This document shows positions 34,860 to 44,587 of a stretch of 64,000 nt of DNA, in pieces; the stretch's first letter is position 1; each line of letters begins with the position of its first letter. The notes beneath the pieces are model-generated. The model was not told the DNA's origin and made no database searches. It worked only from the letters and a program-made list of their open reading frames with translations. The DNA lies in the NCBI RefSeq assembly GCF_902459505.1, contig NC_047093.1, positions 80,112,308 to 80,176,307 on the forward strand. The letters are read 5' to 3'. This DNA comes from Geotrypetes seraphini. Lineage: Eukaryota > Chordata > Amphibia > Gymnophiona > Dermophiidae. The position numbers and the translations under genes are program-made.

Positions 34860-35490
34860 CTGACTGTGTTAATGATGCAGCAGAATGAGGGATAAGCCTC
34901 ATTGAAAAATACTTTGTCCTTTGATACTTAACTTTTGGAAGTCAATATGGGAACAGATTAATACCATACTGGAGGCATCAATTCCATTGACGTATGAGGT
35001 AGTTATATGTGGAACGTTATTGAATATTAAGCCCCTCCATGGACCGCTATAAATGCCGGCTTTTCCTAATTATGACCGGGATAGCCATGCAAATGATTAC
35101 TTGCAATTGGAAGAATTGGGATCGCCTTAGTTTTCCTTTCTGGTGGGTGAGCTTATGCTTAACTTATAAGTATGAGAAAATGAATGCTGACTTGCTGGGG
35201 CATAATAAAATATTCAAATTGGTTTGGGGTCCATTGGCATCTTTTGTAGATTTGTTATAGTTGCCCTTTATCTTTATTTTCCATTGTATTGCACCCACAC
35301 ATCCAGGGGGATGGGAGCGGGAGGGGTGTATATCTTTTGTTTTGGTATTATTCCTGATGGAAATGATGGGTGGGGGAGGAAATTTTTATCTTTTGTATAG
35401 ATTGTTTATAAGTGCTTATTTGATTATTATTTGTATGTAAATTATATTGCACTTTTTGTTGGCATTAAAAATTAAATAAAGTTAAAAAAA
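34860..35490 (+). mobile_element. L1-clade LINE 3' end
   Basis: Broken plus-strand frames give FWKSIWEQINTILEASIPL and then NWKNWDRLSFPFWWVSLC and KYEKMNADL, the pattern of L1-type ORF2 C-termini. It ends in an A-rich tail (AATTAAATAAAGTTAAAAAA). Confidence 0.6.
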
Positions 35491-35603
35491 AGAAAAATAC
35501 AATGATACTTTGATAAAAGATGAAGAACAGAAGAAATCTGTTCTTCCGCTAGTGGCCAGCCACTGAAAGAAGTTTCCTTCTGCATCAAAGATGCCTGTTA
35601 TAT

Positions 35604-35881
35604 CAGTGTATCACAAACTGTGTGCCGCAAGACGCCGGGGAGGAGAAGCGCCAGCACCAGCTGACTGCCTATAGAATGTGCTTCTCACGGCAAGAGGCAC
35701 ATCCTGTAGGCAGTCAACCACTGCCAGTGCCTCTCCTCCTCTTTTTCAGCACCTCCCCTCCCCCCCCCACACACATTGGCAGCTCAGGGCCTCATCTGGA
35801 GAGCTTTCGTACACTTCCAGGTGCCCTCGAGCCCGGCCGCCAGCTTAGTGTGTTACAGCTCATAAAGTTTGCAAGACACGG
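35604..35881. mobile_element. hAT-type MITE
   Basis: Left end CAGTGTATCACAAACTGTGT; right end GTTTGCAAGACACGG. Flanking octamers TGTTATAT (35,596-35,603) and TCTTATAT (35,882-35,889) agree at 7 of 8 positions. Contains an inner inverted pair around AGGAGAAGCGCCAGCA. No coding capacity. Confidence 0.65.
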
Positions 35882-36069
35882 TCTTATATCATAGACCATT
35901 GATTTGTTGAGTGTACAAGAATTACAATATACTGTTAAGCTTAGCAGTAGTTTTAAAAAACAGCGAAGTGGGGTGAACTCTAAACTTTGTTTTAAGTAAA
36001 ATTGTGTTTTTCACTTTTATATAAAGGAATAAAATTAGCCATGTGGACAAACAAAATGTGTTAATTTTT

Positions 36070-36905
36070 TGGGACCATCCTACCCCTCAGCCTATCTTAT
36101 ATAAGCTGAAGAGCCCTTATCTCTTTAGCCTTTCCTCATCCAATAGGAGTGTCATCCTCTATCATTTTGGGCTCTCTTCTTTGAACCTTCTAATTCCACT
36201 ATATATTTGAGAAGGTGACTATAACCGAGGTCATACCATGGAGTGATAGGCTTTATAATATTCTTGGTCTAATAATTCTTAGTATCCTGTTTGATTTTTG
36301 GCTGCTGCTACACACTGGGCAGATTTCAGCCTATTTTCTATGACGACACCTAGATATTTTTCTTGGGTGCCGACTAACTACCAAGGCTGACCCTAGGATC
36401 TGCTAACTATGATTTGGATTATATATTCTTCCCAATGTGCATCACTTTGCATTTGTCCACATTAAATTTCATCTACCATTTGGATGACCAGTCTTCCAAT
36501 TTCCCAATGTTTTACTGTAATTTTTCACAGTTTACATATGTTTTGTCGTCATCTGCAAATTTACCCCTCCCCCCTTTTACTAAGCTGAGATAGAGGTTTC
36601 TACAGCAGCCCGAAGCCCTAAATGCCTCGATGCTCATAGAATTTCTATGAGCGTCAGAGCAGCATCAGAGCATTTAGTGCTCCAAGCTGCGGTAGAAACC
36701 TCTACCGCAGCTTAGTAAAAGAGGGCATTAATCACCTCATTTGTTGTTCCAATTTAGCATTTATAAATATGCTAAATAATACCGGTGCCACTACAAATCT
36801 CTGTGGCAAATCACCTTCCTCCATTGCGAAAAATGGCCATTTAACCCTACCTACTCTGTTTTCTGTTCAATAACCAATTCCTAGTCCATAAAGAGCACTG
36901 CTTCA
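36070..36905 (-). mobile_element. CR1-type LINE, older subfamily, interrupted by a MITE
   Basis: Carries the reverse complement of classical CR1 text (GTCATCTGCAAATTT, TGCATTTGTCCACATTAAAT, TTTGGCTGCTGCTACACACT). A MITE at 36,564-36,727 splits it; the CR1 continues with ATCACCTCATTTGTTGTTCC. Confidence 0.7.
36564..36727. mobile_element. Palindromic MITE with TTA target duplication
   Basis: TTTTACTAAGCTG-type ends in inverted orientation, centre near ATAGAATTTCTATGAGCG. TTA lies on each side (36,561-36,563 and 36,728-36,730), and removing the MITE plus one TTA restores continuous CR1 text. Confidence 0.8.
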
Positions 36906-36931
36906 TATCCCATGAAATTTTAATTTTCACA

Positions 36932-37012
36932 GTCTTATGATAGTGGGATTTGAACTCGGGTCATCAACACAGCAAGCAAGTGATCTGATTACACCACAAG
37001 GCACGCTAAAGA
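36932..37012 (-). mobile_element. tRNA-derived SINE fragment
   Basis: On the minus strand an A-box-like GTGCCTTGTGG is followed by a B box GAGTTCAAATCCCAC, with spacing like a tRNA gene. It is not a functional tRNA, because the acceptor stem is not formed. Confidence 0.55.
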
Positions 37013-37074
37013 CAAAAACAGCAGGACTCCAATCAGTAACCTAAGTTTTCCCAGCCTAAGACAACAACCATTAG

Positions 37075-37155
37075 ACAGCTCCATGTTTAAAAGCTGAAGT
37101 GGGACTTGAACCTGGCTGCCTAGGTTCACTATACTAACCACTAGGCTATTTCTCT
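37075..37155 (-). mobile_element. tRNA-derived SINE fragment
   Basis: Minus-strand A box TAGCCTAGTGG and B box GGTTCAAGTCCCAC at tRNA-like spacing. Confidence 0.6.
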
Positions 37156-37156
37156 G

Positions 37157-37620
37157 CTCTGAAAAGTTACAGTGAGACTTGAACTATCAACCTCTAGACC
37201 TCTGCAGCTGCTTTAACCCTTTCAGGACCATAAGGATCGTTGGCCAATTTTTGTGGTTTTGATGACATTTTTATGGTAAAAAGGGCTTGCAGATGCCAAA
37301 AAATTGATTTTTTTTGTGAAATATCATTATTTTTTTTTTAAAAAAATCACACTTCTGGCTTATGGACAGTGTGGCAAGTGAATCTTCTCGTCAATCTGGC
37401 AACGACGCTAATGAATGAATGTCGGAACCAGTTTGTTTACATAAAGGCAGTATCATATGGAATCCGTACATATCAAATTTAGAACTGTAGACTATCCCAA
37501 TCAAAATTTATAGGATTTTAAAGTTATGGGACAAATATGTCCCTTGGTCCTGAAAGGGTTAACCATTAGGCTCTTCTCTTTCTAATCTAATCTTCTATTT
37601 CTGCGTCACGCATACTTAAG
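37157..37620 (-). mobile_element. tRNA-derived SINE split by a piggyBac-type MITE
   Basis: The B-box half (AGTTCAAGTCTCAC on the minus strand) lies at about 37,160-37,212. The A-box half (AGCCTAATGGTTAA, minus strand) begins at 37,559. They are separated by the element at 37,217-37,558. Confidence 0.55.
37217..37558. mobile_element. piggyBac-type MITE
   Basis: Ends CCCTTTCAGGACCA and its complement TGGTCCTGAAAGGG-like on the right, flanked on both sides by TTAA (37,213-37,216 and 37,559-37,562). TTAA duplication with CCC-starting inverted ends is the piggyBac signature. 342 bp, no transposase. Confidence 0.85.
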
Positions 37621-38386
37621 TACTACTCATCATGAAACCAGAAAACATATTTAACCATTACGGTGAATCCTAGAAAATTGGACTCTATATAAAATAATTT
37701 CTTCTCCTGGGTTTAACAGTCTGCAGCTACAGCACCATCCAAAGTCTATGCCTCAGGGTCACTTGAGCATTTGGTTAATTCTTTCTGAATTATTGCATTT
37801 TCTATACTTTGTTTATATTGTACAGCACTGCTATAGAAATAATAGTAGTAGCAGCACTTTGTAGGCTTAACGTTGTTTAGTGAAGCTACTATGTTTTGCC
37901 AATATTATACGTCTATTATTTTAAATTCAAAATTCAACACAAAGATCCTACATAAAGCTGAATTTTCGATCAGTACATAGATTATGCAATTAATTTAATT
38001 CCCATATATACTACTAAGATAACGATCTCATCGCAACAAGTTGATACAGTAATTGATTTTATACCATATTGAATACACTCGAGTTGTACATGCAAATCAA
38101 AAACTACAACTCCATGCATGCAATACAGCAAGAAAAAAACAAAAGGCATGATCAGCTCATTGGAGGTGAGGTGGCAAACTTACATACGCCATCAGAATAT
38201 AAACTCCACAGGACAACTTCAGGCCTAGGAAAGGATGACAGGAGGCCTACGAATCATTCTACAATTACAATAAGACATCATCGGCTTTACGGCAGCCCCA
38301 GCAGAACTCTACTCAAATCACCCAACATTATCGGCTTCCTCCGAAATACAAACCAAACTGCAGCGGTTGGGAATACGGACACTTAC
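37621..38386. other. Intronic stretch close to proposed exon 1
   Basis: Contains an L2/CR1-like tail near 37,825-37,855 and otherwise AT-rich DNA. The plus-strand open frame 38,069-38,512 overlaps the proposed exon and promoter on the other strand and has no family resemblance. Confidence 0.4.
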
Positions 38387-38465
38387 CTTCCCAGCTGCTC
38401 TCTCATACCACACTCCAACCACCACCAATCGAGACTGTTACAAGAGCTTTCTAAGCTTTCATTGG
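38387..38465 (-). other. ZBTB6: Proposed non-coding first exon of ZBTB6
   Basis: On the minus strand the sequence GCAGCTGGGAAG is followed by GTAAGTGTCC, a strong splice donor at 38,386. Upstream of it are promoter motifs, and the position is between ZBTB26 and ZBTB6, as expected for ZBTB6 exon 1. The start of transcription is not visible, so the 38,465 edge is a guess. RNA data would settle it. Confidence 0.5.
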
Positions 38466-38580
38466 GGAAAAGACATAGACAAAAAGGAGGCGGAGACTCC
38501 AGCATCATGTGACCTGCGCCCCACATGAAAAGCTAGGACGAGCAGCATCGACGCTGCGCATGCGTTTTTTGGAGACTGAA
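38440..38580 (-). promoter_or_regulatory. ZBTB6: Proposed ZBTB6 core promoter
   Basis: Read on the minus strand the block holds, in order, an NRF1-like ACGCATGCGCAG, an E-box GGTCACATGATG (USF/CLEAR-like), a GC-box CTCCGCCTCC and CCCCAAT (CCAAT-like), just upstream of the proposed exon. It has several CpGs in otherwise CpG-poor DNA. No TATA box is placed convincingly. Such NRF1/Sp1/USF sets are typical of housekeeping-type vertebrate promoters. Confidence 0.5.
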
Positions 38581-38694
38581 CTGTCACGATGGGGGTGTTT
38601 CCCTCCCAATTGGGCTACTTTTGAATACCATTTACAGTTTTTTGTGGGTGTTTTTTTTTTTTTTGCAGATGCCAGTTTTTGAGCGTTAGGCACT

Positions 38695-38843
38695 ATTCCA
38701 AGCCTCAATCTGATGTTCTGAGCGACTTTCTGCATTCTAAGCCTCATTCTGGTGCTCCAGTTGCCACTCTCTGAATGCATCCCAAGCCTCACTCTGTGCG
38801 TCAATAGCTTCCCTCTTTCTGTGTTCCAAGCCTCAATGGCATC
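38695..38843. repeat. Minisatellite next to the proposed promoter
   Basis: Four starts of a CCAAGCCTCA(A/C)TCTG unit at about 38,696, 38,735, 38,780 and 38,824, with 39-45 bp spacing and decayed copies. Confidence 0.7.
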
Positions 38844-39042
38844 GCCCCCTCCTCCCTTTATTTCATTGTATGCGCTTTTATAGCTTTGGTTAATAATCGT
38901 TTTTCTTCCCAACAGTAAATGCTGCTAGCTAGCTCAGAGACGGAGTTTGGAAAATAAAGAAGAACATGTCAGGATAAATTGTCTTTTCTGGATATTCCTA
39001 AATACAGTAATTGGTTTTATATACATATCTTTTTATATCTAA

Positions 39043-39585
39043 CTAGTGTTTAAGCTCGTTAAATTAACGGGTGCTAGAGTAGATGTCTTTCTGGTTTTAT
39101 TTTCTTTGTCTCTCTCCTTGGACGCTGTCTGTCATTCTTTCTGTCTGTGTTTCCCTGGACTCCTGTCTTTCTTTCTGTATGTCTCTCTATGGCCCCTGCC
39201 TATATTTTTCTTTTGTGCCATCCCTGATTGTCTCTCCATGGCCCCCTTATGTCTTCCCCCCCCCCCCACCCCAGAGCAAAGCTGTCTGCCCACAGCACAC
39301 CTATCCCCCCCCCAAAAAAAAAAAGCAGCCCCCTTTCCCTTTCCCCCTCCTTTGAGAATTTTTAGCAGCAGCACTGGCATAACATCCTCCAGCCATTCCT
39401 GTCAGCTCTCAGTGAAACTGGTACCACTGCTCAAACTCCTGCATGCGCTGCCAGCCAGCACACGCTCTTCCAGCCTCAAGTCACCGCATGCCATAAACAG
39501 AATACAGCCACAGAGGGACACAGCACTTGTGAGGTAGCACAACCTCCTAAGTGCGCATGCGCGCTTAGAGGATTACTATAGCTGA
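39043..39585 (-). mobile_element. Helitron-like element, minus strand
   Basis: The 3' end is at the left: on the minus strand a hairpin (CGTTAATTTAACG core) is followed by CACTAG before T. The right part (GTGCGCATGCGCGCTTAGAG) resembles a Helitron 5' region. The middle is pyrimidine-rich with C runs. The open frames there are low-complexity. The 5' limit is approximate. Confidence 0.5.
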
Positions 39586-40339
39586 TTTATCTCTAAAAGC
39601 ATAAATAAAAATAAATCTCCAGTCTGGTTTTACCAAAGCTAAACTATTGACCTCTCATTTGAAGGAACAAGTAGTTTAATTTTTTTGTTTGTTATTAGAG
39701 AAGGTTTTAAAGGCAGTGGAAAAGTAGGTTTTACCTTTGAAAATCTTCTGTTAGTCGCTGTAGGATTCCATATGCTAAGTTAGTACTGCTTGATTCAGGA
39801 AAAAAAATTTCAATTTGATTCGATTTTCCTGCCCAATTGGATATTGTTGCTTTTTCAAACATCCTGGTGGGTTTATTTTATAGCCTCTTCACCCCCTTTG
39901 CCCTCTCCTACCCACACTGGTGCTGTGGTGTAAACAAAATAAACAAACAAAAAGACTTTTCCTCTCTCAGTTAAATCTTAGCTCACGTTTGCGGTCTAAC
40001 ACCAGCTCTGACAGGATACACATTTCAAATCTGACATATTGTAATCACAATTAGTGTAAAAAACCCAGAAAGGGTGAAAATTTCAATGTCAATAAATAGA
40101 ACACATTCATATGAAATGTACAAAAGTAAATATAGCTACAACACAAGTGAGAGAAGCCACCACTTAGGAGGAAAAGCCCCAGACAAATCCCTCCTACCAC
40201 CACAACAGTCGTATAAGGTGTTCAGGCGGAGAACCTCATCGGCGAAAAACTCCTGTGGGGCTTAGTAAAGCGCTGTGTTGTGCAATATAAATATGAATAA
40301 ATAATCAGTGGTCATAAATTAAAGTGCAAAAAAATGACT

Positions 40340-42170
40340 CAAACTTATCTTTTTTATATATGTAATTGTTTGTCCAGCCGGTGGGAACACCAACAGTGGG
40401 CAACATTTCACATAATGCTGCCTCAGGATGTATTATACCAATCATGAGCTAAAAATTCAACATACCTTTAAAAACGGGGCACGCTGAATCGTGTCTCCTA
40501 ATACAAAAAAGATGGCACTTCTTACACAAAGCTGGACTGAATCTGAACAAGCTGACAGCAAGACGCAACTGGAAGTGACCTCATGGCGCTACCAAGGAAA
40601 CATGCGAAAGCGGCACCAAGGTACAAACTCTCACAGGGAGCACCAAAATTGAAAAAACATATGGAAAAAGTGTATGAAACTAAAAAAAAAAAATCAAAAA
40701 CTGACTCCACTCTATCTTCTGATTTAGACCCTCCGGTTCTTTACTATCTAATGAATGTATCCAGAACTGCTCAAGATATGACAGATTGTGTGTCCTATTA
40801 GGTGTGTCAACCGGGACATGATCAATGATGAAACATTGCAAATCCAAAAAATGGTGATTGTATTCCAGACAGTGGGTGACAATAGGCGCTTCCACTCTGT
40901 TGTGAAGCAAGCAGCTCTTGTGCTCAGTTACTCGCGCTCTAAATTGTCGGGCAGTCTGCCCTATATAAATTCTAGGGCAGGGACAAATAATAATAATTTT
41001 TATATATCGCCAAAGCCATAGTAGTTCGAGGTGGTTTACAACAAGAAGAGCTGGACAGTCAGCAAAAAAATAACAATGAAGTCATTGGTTACATAAAGTC
41101 ACAATGTGGGGATATCAAGTACCTGTGAAAGAGTACAGGGGAAGGTTTAAGAGTTCTTGGTTACAAATCAATTAAACAGGTTGGTTTTAACTAGTTTTCT
41201 GAAGTTAAGATAGGATGAGGAGTACTTGATGATGTTTCCTAGCCACCCGTTCTGTTGACTTGCTTGGAAGGCTAGAGTTCGGTCAAGGAATCTTTTGTAT
41301 TGGCAGGTTTTTATTGTAGGGTGGCTGAACATATGTAAACTACATAAGAGATGGTACATGTAGTGATGTATCTAGTCACATGGCTTCAACTAGTGCGTGG
41401 ATGAATAAAGCTACTTGTATATTCCAGGATAACATCACATGTAAGACAATTTCCACATTTGTAGTGGCCACCCATGCCTTTGTTTAAATGTGTCTGATGT
41501 CAGATGGGCTTAACAATTCTTTAAAGTTTTTCTGTCTGTAATATGCTATTCTAAAGTGGGTGTCCTTAAAGCTAGAATTAAGTTTCATAATGTCTCAATG
41601 TTTCCTCAAGATTTTCATAATAGCAGTCATTTTAGGAGAGTATTGCAAAATGCATATGACAGTGTCCTCAGTTTTGTCCTTATCTCTAGGAAGAAATAAC
41701 AAGTCTCTATTCAAGAATTTTGCTCTTTTGTAAACTTTTTTAAGGACTGAAGGATAACCACGATTTTTCAGCCGTGTAAATAGTTGTTTACTCTGATGTT
41801 TAAACATCGGCATATCTGAACAGATTCTGCGATATCTAAAAAATTGCGAGGTAGGGAGACTGCGTTTCAGCAGCTGAGGATGATTGCTGGAAAATTGCAA
41901 AAACGTGTTTTTTATCAGTGCTCTTCTTAAAAAAAAGCTGTCATAATGGAGCGTGTTTCATTGGTAAAAAGAACATCCAAGAAAGATATTTTCATAGGAT
42001 CACTATTCATACTGAACTCCACCTTAGGATGTCTGGAATTTAACCATTGATGAAAATAGTCTGAATCTTCCTTTGAACCAGTCCAGATAACAAACACATC
42101 ATCAATGAACCTCATAGGCGACGCATTGCTACAGAGCAAGCAGTGGCCCTGACGGACAACTCGAAGGCAT
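40340..42170 (-). mobile_element. Penelope-like element, copy 2, broken and interrupted
   Basis: The minus strand carries reverse transcriptase text (RFIDDVFVIW, FLDVLF), a connector (GYPSVLKKVYKRAK) and a GIY-YIG endonuclease end (IYIGQTARQFRARVTEHKSC, YLEQFWIHSL). An L2 LINE at 40,976-41,385 interrupts it. Several breaks are present and the 5' part is missing. The left flank (40,340-40,500) has the UTR type that in copy 1 carries a hammerhead-like motif, here decayed. Confidence 0.75.
40976..41385 (-). mobile_element. L2-clade LINE 3' end inserted in Penelope copy 2
   Basis: Minus-strand FLDRTLAFQASQQNGWLGN and LNFRKLVKTNLFN match the L2-type ORF2 C-terminus, and AATAATTTTTATATATCGCC on the plus strand marks the 3' tail. 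Younger than its host element. Confidence 0.65.
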
Positions 42171-42429
42171 CATAAGAAGATTGGAGAAGATGTAATCTGA
42201 GTTGTTACAGTGTAGCTATGACTTCTTGAAATTCGAAGTGCTTCTGTGTATCTAAATAGCTGAGAAAGTTAGGAAGAAGACCAATGAGGAACTTGAAATA
42301 AGTGACAAAATGAAAATTATAATTGAGGACTTTGGAGAACATCATAAAAGAAAACAGCAATTTGTGAAGAAAATAACACAAACCGCAGTGAGAGAAAGCA
42401 CAAAGTAACAAAGTTGAACACAGAGAGTC

Positions 42430-42640
42430 AAAGACGGACTTCTTGGCTCCACAGAAAACTGAGAAGTCTCGCCCTGCGCTGGGTAGGAAGGCACTCGCGC
42501 ATGTGTGGTGCGGCTGACTCAAAACTTCTAAGTTTTTACAAGCAAGTCTGCTTGCGAGGCTGTCCGCATCCGGGCTCTGTTGGTGACGTCACCCATATGT
42601 GAGAATAGGCTGCCTGCTTGTCCTGGGATAAAAAAATGAA
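42430..42640. repeat. Dispersed repeat, copy A
   Basis: Shares GGAAGGCACT, ACTTCTAA, TGTCCG(C)/CTGTACC-type, GGGCTC and CTGCCTGCTTGT words in order with 58,866-59,090. The family is unnamed; it could be a DIRS-related terminal segment. Confidence 0.5.
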
Positions 42641-42809
42641 TCGATTCAAATTGATTCACCCGAAGTGAATTGGTGAATTGATTTGAATTGGAAATCGGGC
42701 AGCACTACTGCCTGCAGTGCTCTTGTTATTGATTGTTTGTACTTCACTATGGCTGATTTCTGGTTGTGGACTTGTATCTGTCATCAATAAAAATTGTTTG
42801 AAAATAAAT

Positions 42810-43583
42810 CCAGAGAGGCTAGGAATTCTCCCGAGATCACCGCTGCTATAATGGAGCAGACCATCTCCATGTGAAAGTGTGGGATTTTTAGTGCCTCATT
42901 TACCAATTTCAAATCCAGAATGGGCCTCCAGTCTTCTGTGCCTTTCTTGGGCACTATGACGTATATGGAGTATCTGCCGGAGCCCGAATCTCCTTCAGAA
43001 ACTGGTTCTATGGCATGAATGTCTAAGAGTCATTGCACTGTCGCTCGGACCCTGGCCTCCTTTTCTGGCCGTCTAGCTGGAGGTAGAGAAACAGATCCGG
43101 AGGGGGGCCGAGAAAACTCAATCTTGTGCCTCTCCCAAATAATGTCCAGAACCCAACAGTCTAACGAAATCTGTTCCCATTCCTTCCAAAAAGCTAACTG
43201 CCACCTGCCGATGTGAAGAGGTGTGGCATTCACTCTGGCGTCACTGGGGCTTCTTAGTGGCAGAGCCACCACGGGAACCCAAGGGTTACTGGCACCTGTA
43301 ACTGCCAAATCTGTCTGGACCCTTGCAAGGGCCTCTGAGAAATGTAACCAGAGGTATGAAAACTGCCTCTGCTGCCCCCTGCAGTCCGAGAGGGATTTTG
43401 GACAGCGAACTGCCACACTGGCTGTGAGGTCTAAATCTTTGTCAAAAAGTATTTGCCCCTTAAGTAGCCTTGGAAGCTGAGTTGCCTGCCTACTGTCTGA
43501 TCCAGAGCATTCAGCGGGCAGAAACAGAGTAAGCCGAAACCTTATTCAGGACTCTAATGATGTCATAAAGAGCATCAGCACAA
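42810..43583 (-). mobile_element. DIRS-type retrotransposon, copy 2, 3' part (fossil)
   Basis: Minus-strand text includes the gag end (ADALYDIIRVLNKVSA) and the reverse transcriptase start (PLHIGRWQLAFWKEWEQISL, VLDIIWERHKIEF, SGRYSIYVIVPKKG, EFLASL). The element continues, beyond younger insertions, at 49,139-49,440. It is broken in several places and old. Confidence 0.7.
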
Positions 43584-43632
43584 GTAAAATCCCTGAATGG
43601 ATAATAGCCAATAATATCCACAAAGTCTATAA

Positions 43633-44587
43633 GAATAATCCAAAAATTGGCTAGTACACCTAATCCCTGGGGAAAAAAAAAGGTCTAAGGGAATGGGGCA
43701 AAACTACGAATGAATGAAATGAATGAATAAATAAAGAAATAAATGAATAATTAATGGACATCAGTATGAGCCCTTTGTTGTTAGTAAGTGTGGACCTCTG
43801 GCTCAGGCAATATCTCAAAAGGTGACCAGCACCAGACCGAAGTCTAAATAAGAGTAGCCTCATACATCATGTAGTCCATATATACCAAAAAGGTATGTAC
43901 AAAATTTCACACCCTCCCAAAACCAAATAGACTTTTTTAACACCAGGGAGAAGGGGTTAAAAGGACATAACATATACACTATGCCTGTAAGCACACCATG
44001 TGGACAAAAACTTTGCTAATACGTACAACAATAAATGTAATAAATACTATAGATATACATATAAAATATAATAGTGTCTGTGTGTGAATGTGCAAATAAG
44101 GAGAATAAGTAAATAAATACCTGATAAATAATTAAAAAGAGAAGAAAAAATGCAAAGTGCAAGGTGCTTCATAAAACACAAAATCTATGGCAAGAATGAG
44201 GCATAAAGTGCAAATGCAAATGCAAAATATGTGGCAAGGATAAGGCATAAAGTGCAAATGCAAAATCTGTGGCAAGAATGAGGCATAAAGTGCAAATGCA
44301 AAGAAATCCCACTACAGGTCCCTAATAAAAGTCCTATTGAACTAAACTAGAAGTGGGATTGCAGCCTGTAGCACCATAAATAGCAATATAAATATGCATA
44401 AGAGTATCAATAGAAAGTGCAAATGCAGGTCATTACTGACCAACCATAAATGACAATATAACTATGATTGTAAGTATCAATATGAAGTGCAAATACAGAT
44501 CATTGCTAGTACACCGTTATTAGAAGTCCTATCATTCAAAGTGCAAGTGCAATTTCTTGCTAACCATACCTCATGTGCTAACAATGA
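43633..44587 (+). repeat. Left inverted terminal repeat of Penelope copy 1
   Basis: About 955 bp. By eye it differs from the reverse complement of 47,146-48,086 at only scattered sites, plus small indels in a GAAT/AAAT-rich patch near 43,710-43,755. It contains a ~38-bp tandem unit three times (44,180-44,301; AATGAGGCATAAAGTGCAAA). Confidence 0.9.

Larger units (their letters stand above)
14123..38386 (-). other. ZBTB6: Proposed 5'UTR intron of ZBTB6
   Basis: Bounded by the acceptor TAG at 14,123-14,125 and a strong donor (AAG then GTAAGTG on the minus strand) ending at 38,386, giving about 24.3 kb. Human ZBTB6 also has an untranslated first exon separated by an intron from the coding exon (from memory). 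The interval contains no other host gene that I recognise. It is filled with CR1, L2 and L1 LINEs, hAT, Helitron, piggyBac and mariner copies, and SINEs. The pairing of this donor with this acceptor is inferred. Confidence 0.5.
39777..42716. mobile_element. DNA element with CTGCxxGATTC-type ends, heavily nested
   Basis: The left end reads TAGTACTGCTTGATTCAGG. The right end, reverse-complemented, reads TAGTGCTGCCCGATTTCC. Both are followed by repeated GATTCGA/CAATTTGATTC words. A third left-type end occurs near 61,063. The interior is mostly a Penelope-like copy and an L2. The pairing of the two ends is an inference. Confidence 0.4.

Noticed and set aside
36932-37600. Functional tRNA genes
   Set aside because: A- and B-box-like motifs are present, but no acceptor stem or anticodon arm can be drawn. 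They fit tRNA-derived SINEs.
38069-38512. 147-codon plus-strand open frame
   Set aside because: It overlaps the proposed ZBTB6 exon and promoter on the opposite strand and resembles no protein family.
38505-38912. 135-codon minus-strand open frame
   Set aside because: Runs through the promoter block and a minisatellite; no family resemblance.
40381-40450. Hammerhead motif in Penelope copy 2 (minus strand)
   Set aside because: CTGAGGC and GAAA are present, but the CTGANGA core is altered and stems I and III do not pair. Too decayed to call.
44180-44301. CRISPR-like or satellite array
   Set aside because: Three ~38-bp direct units without spacers, duplicated in mirror image by the Penelope inverted repeat. 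It is an internal tandem repeat of that element.
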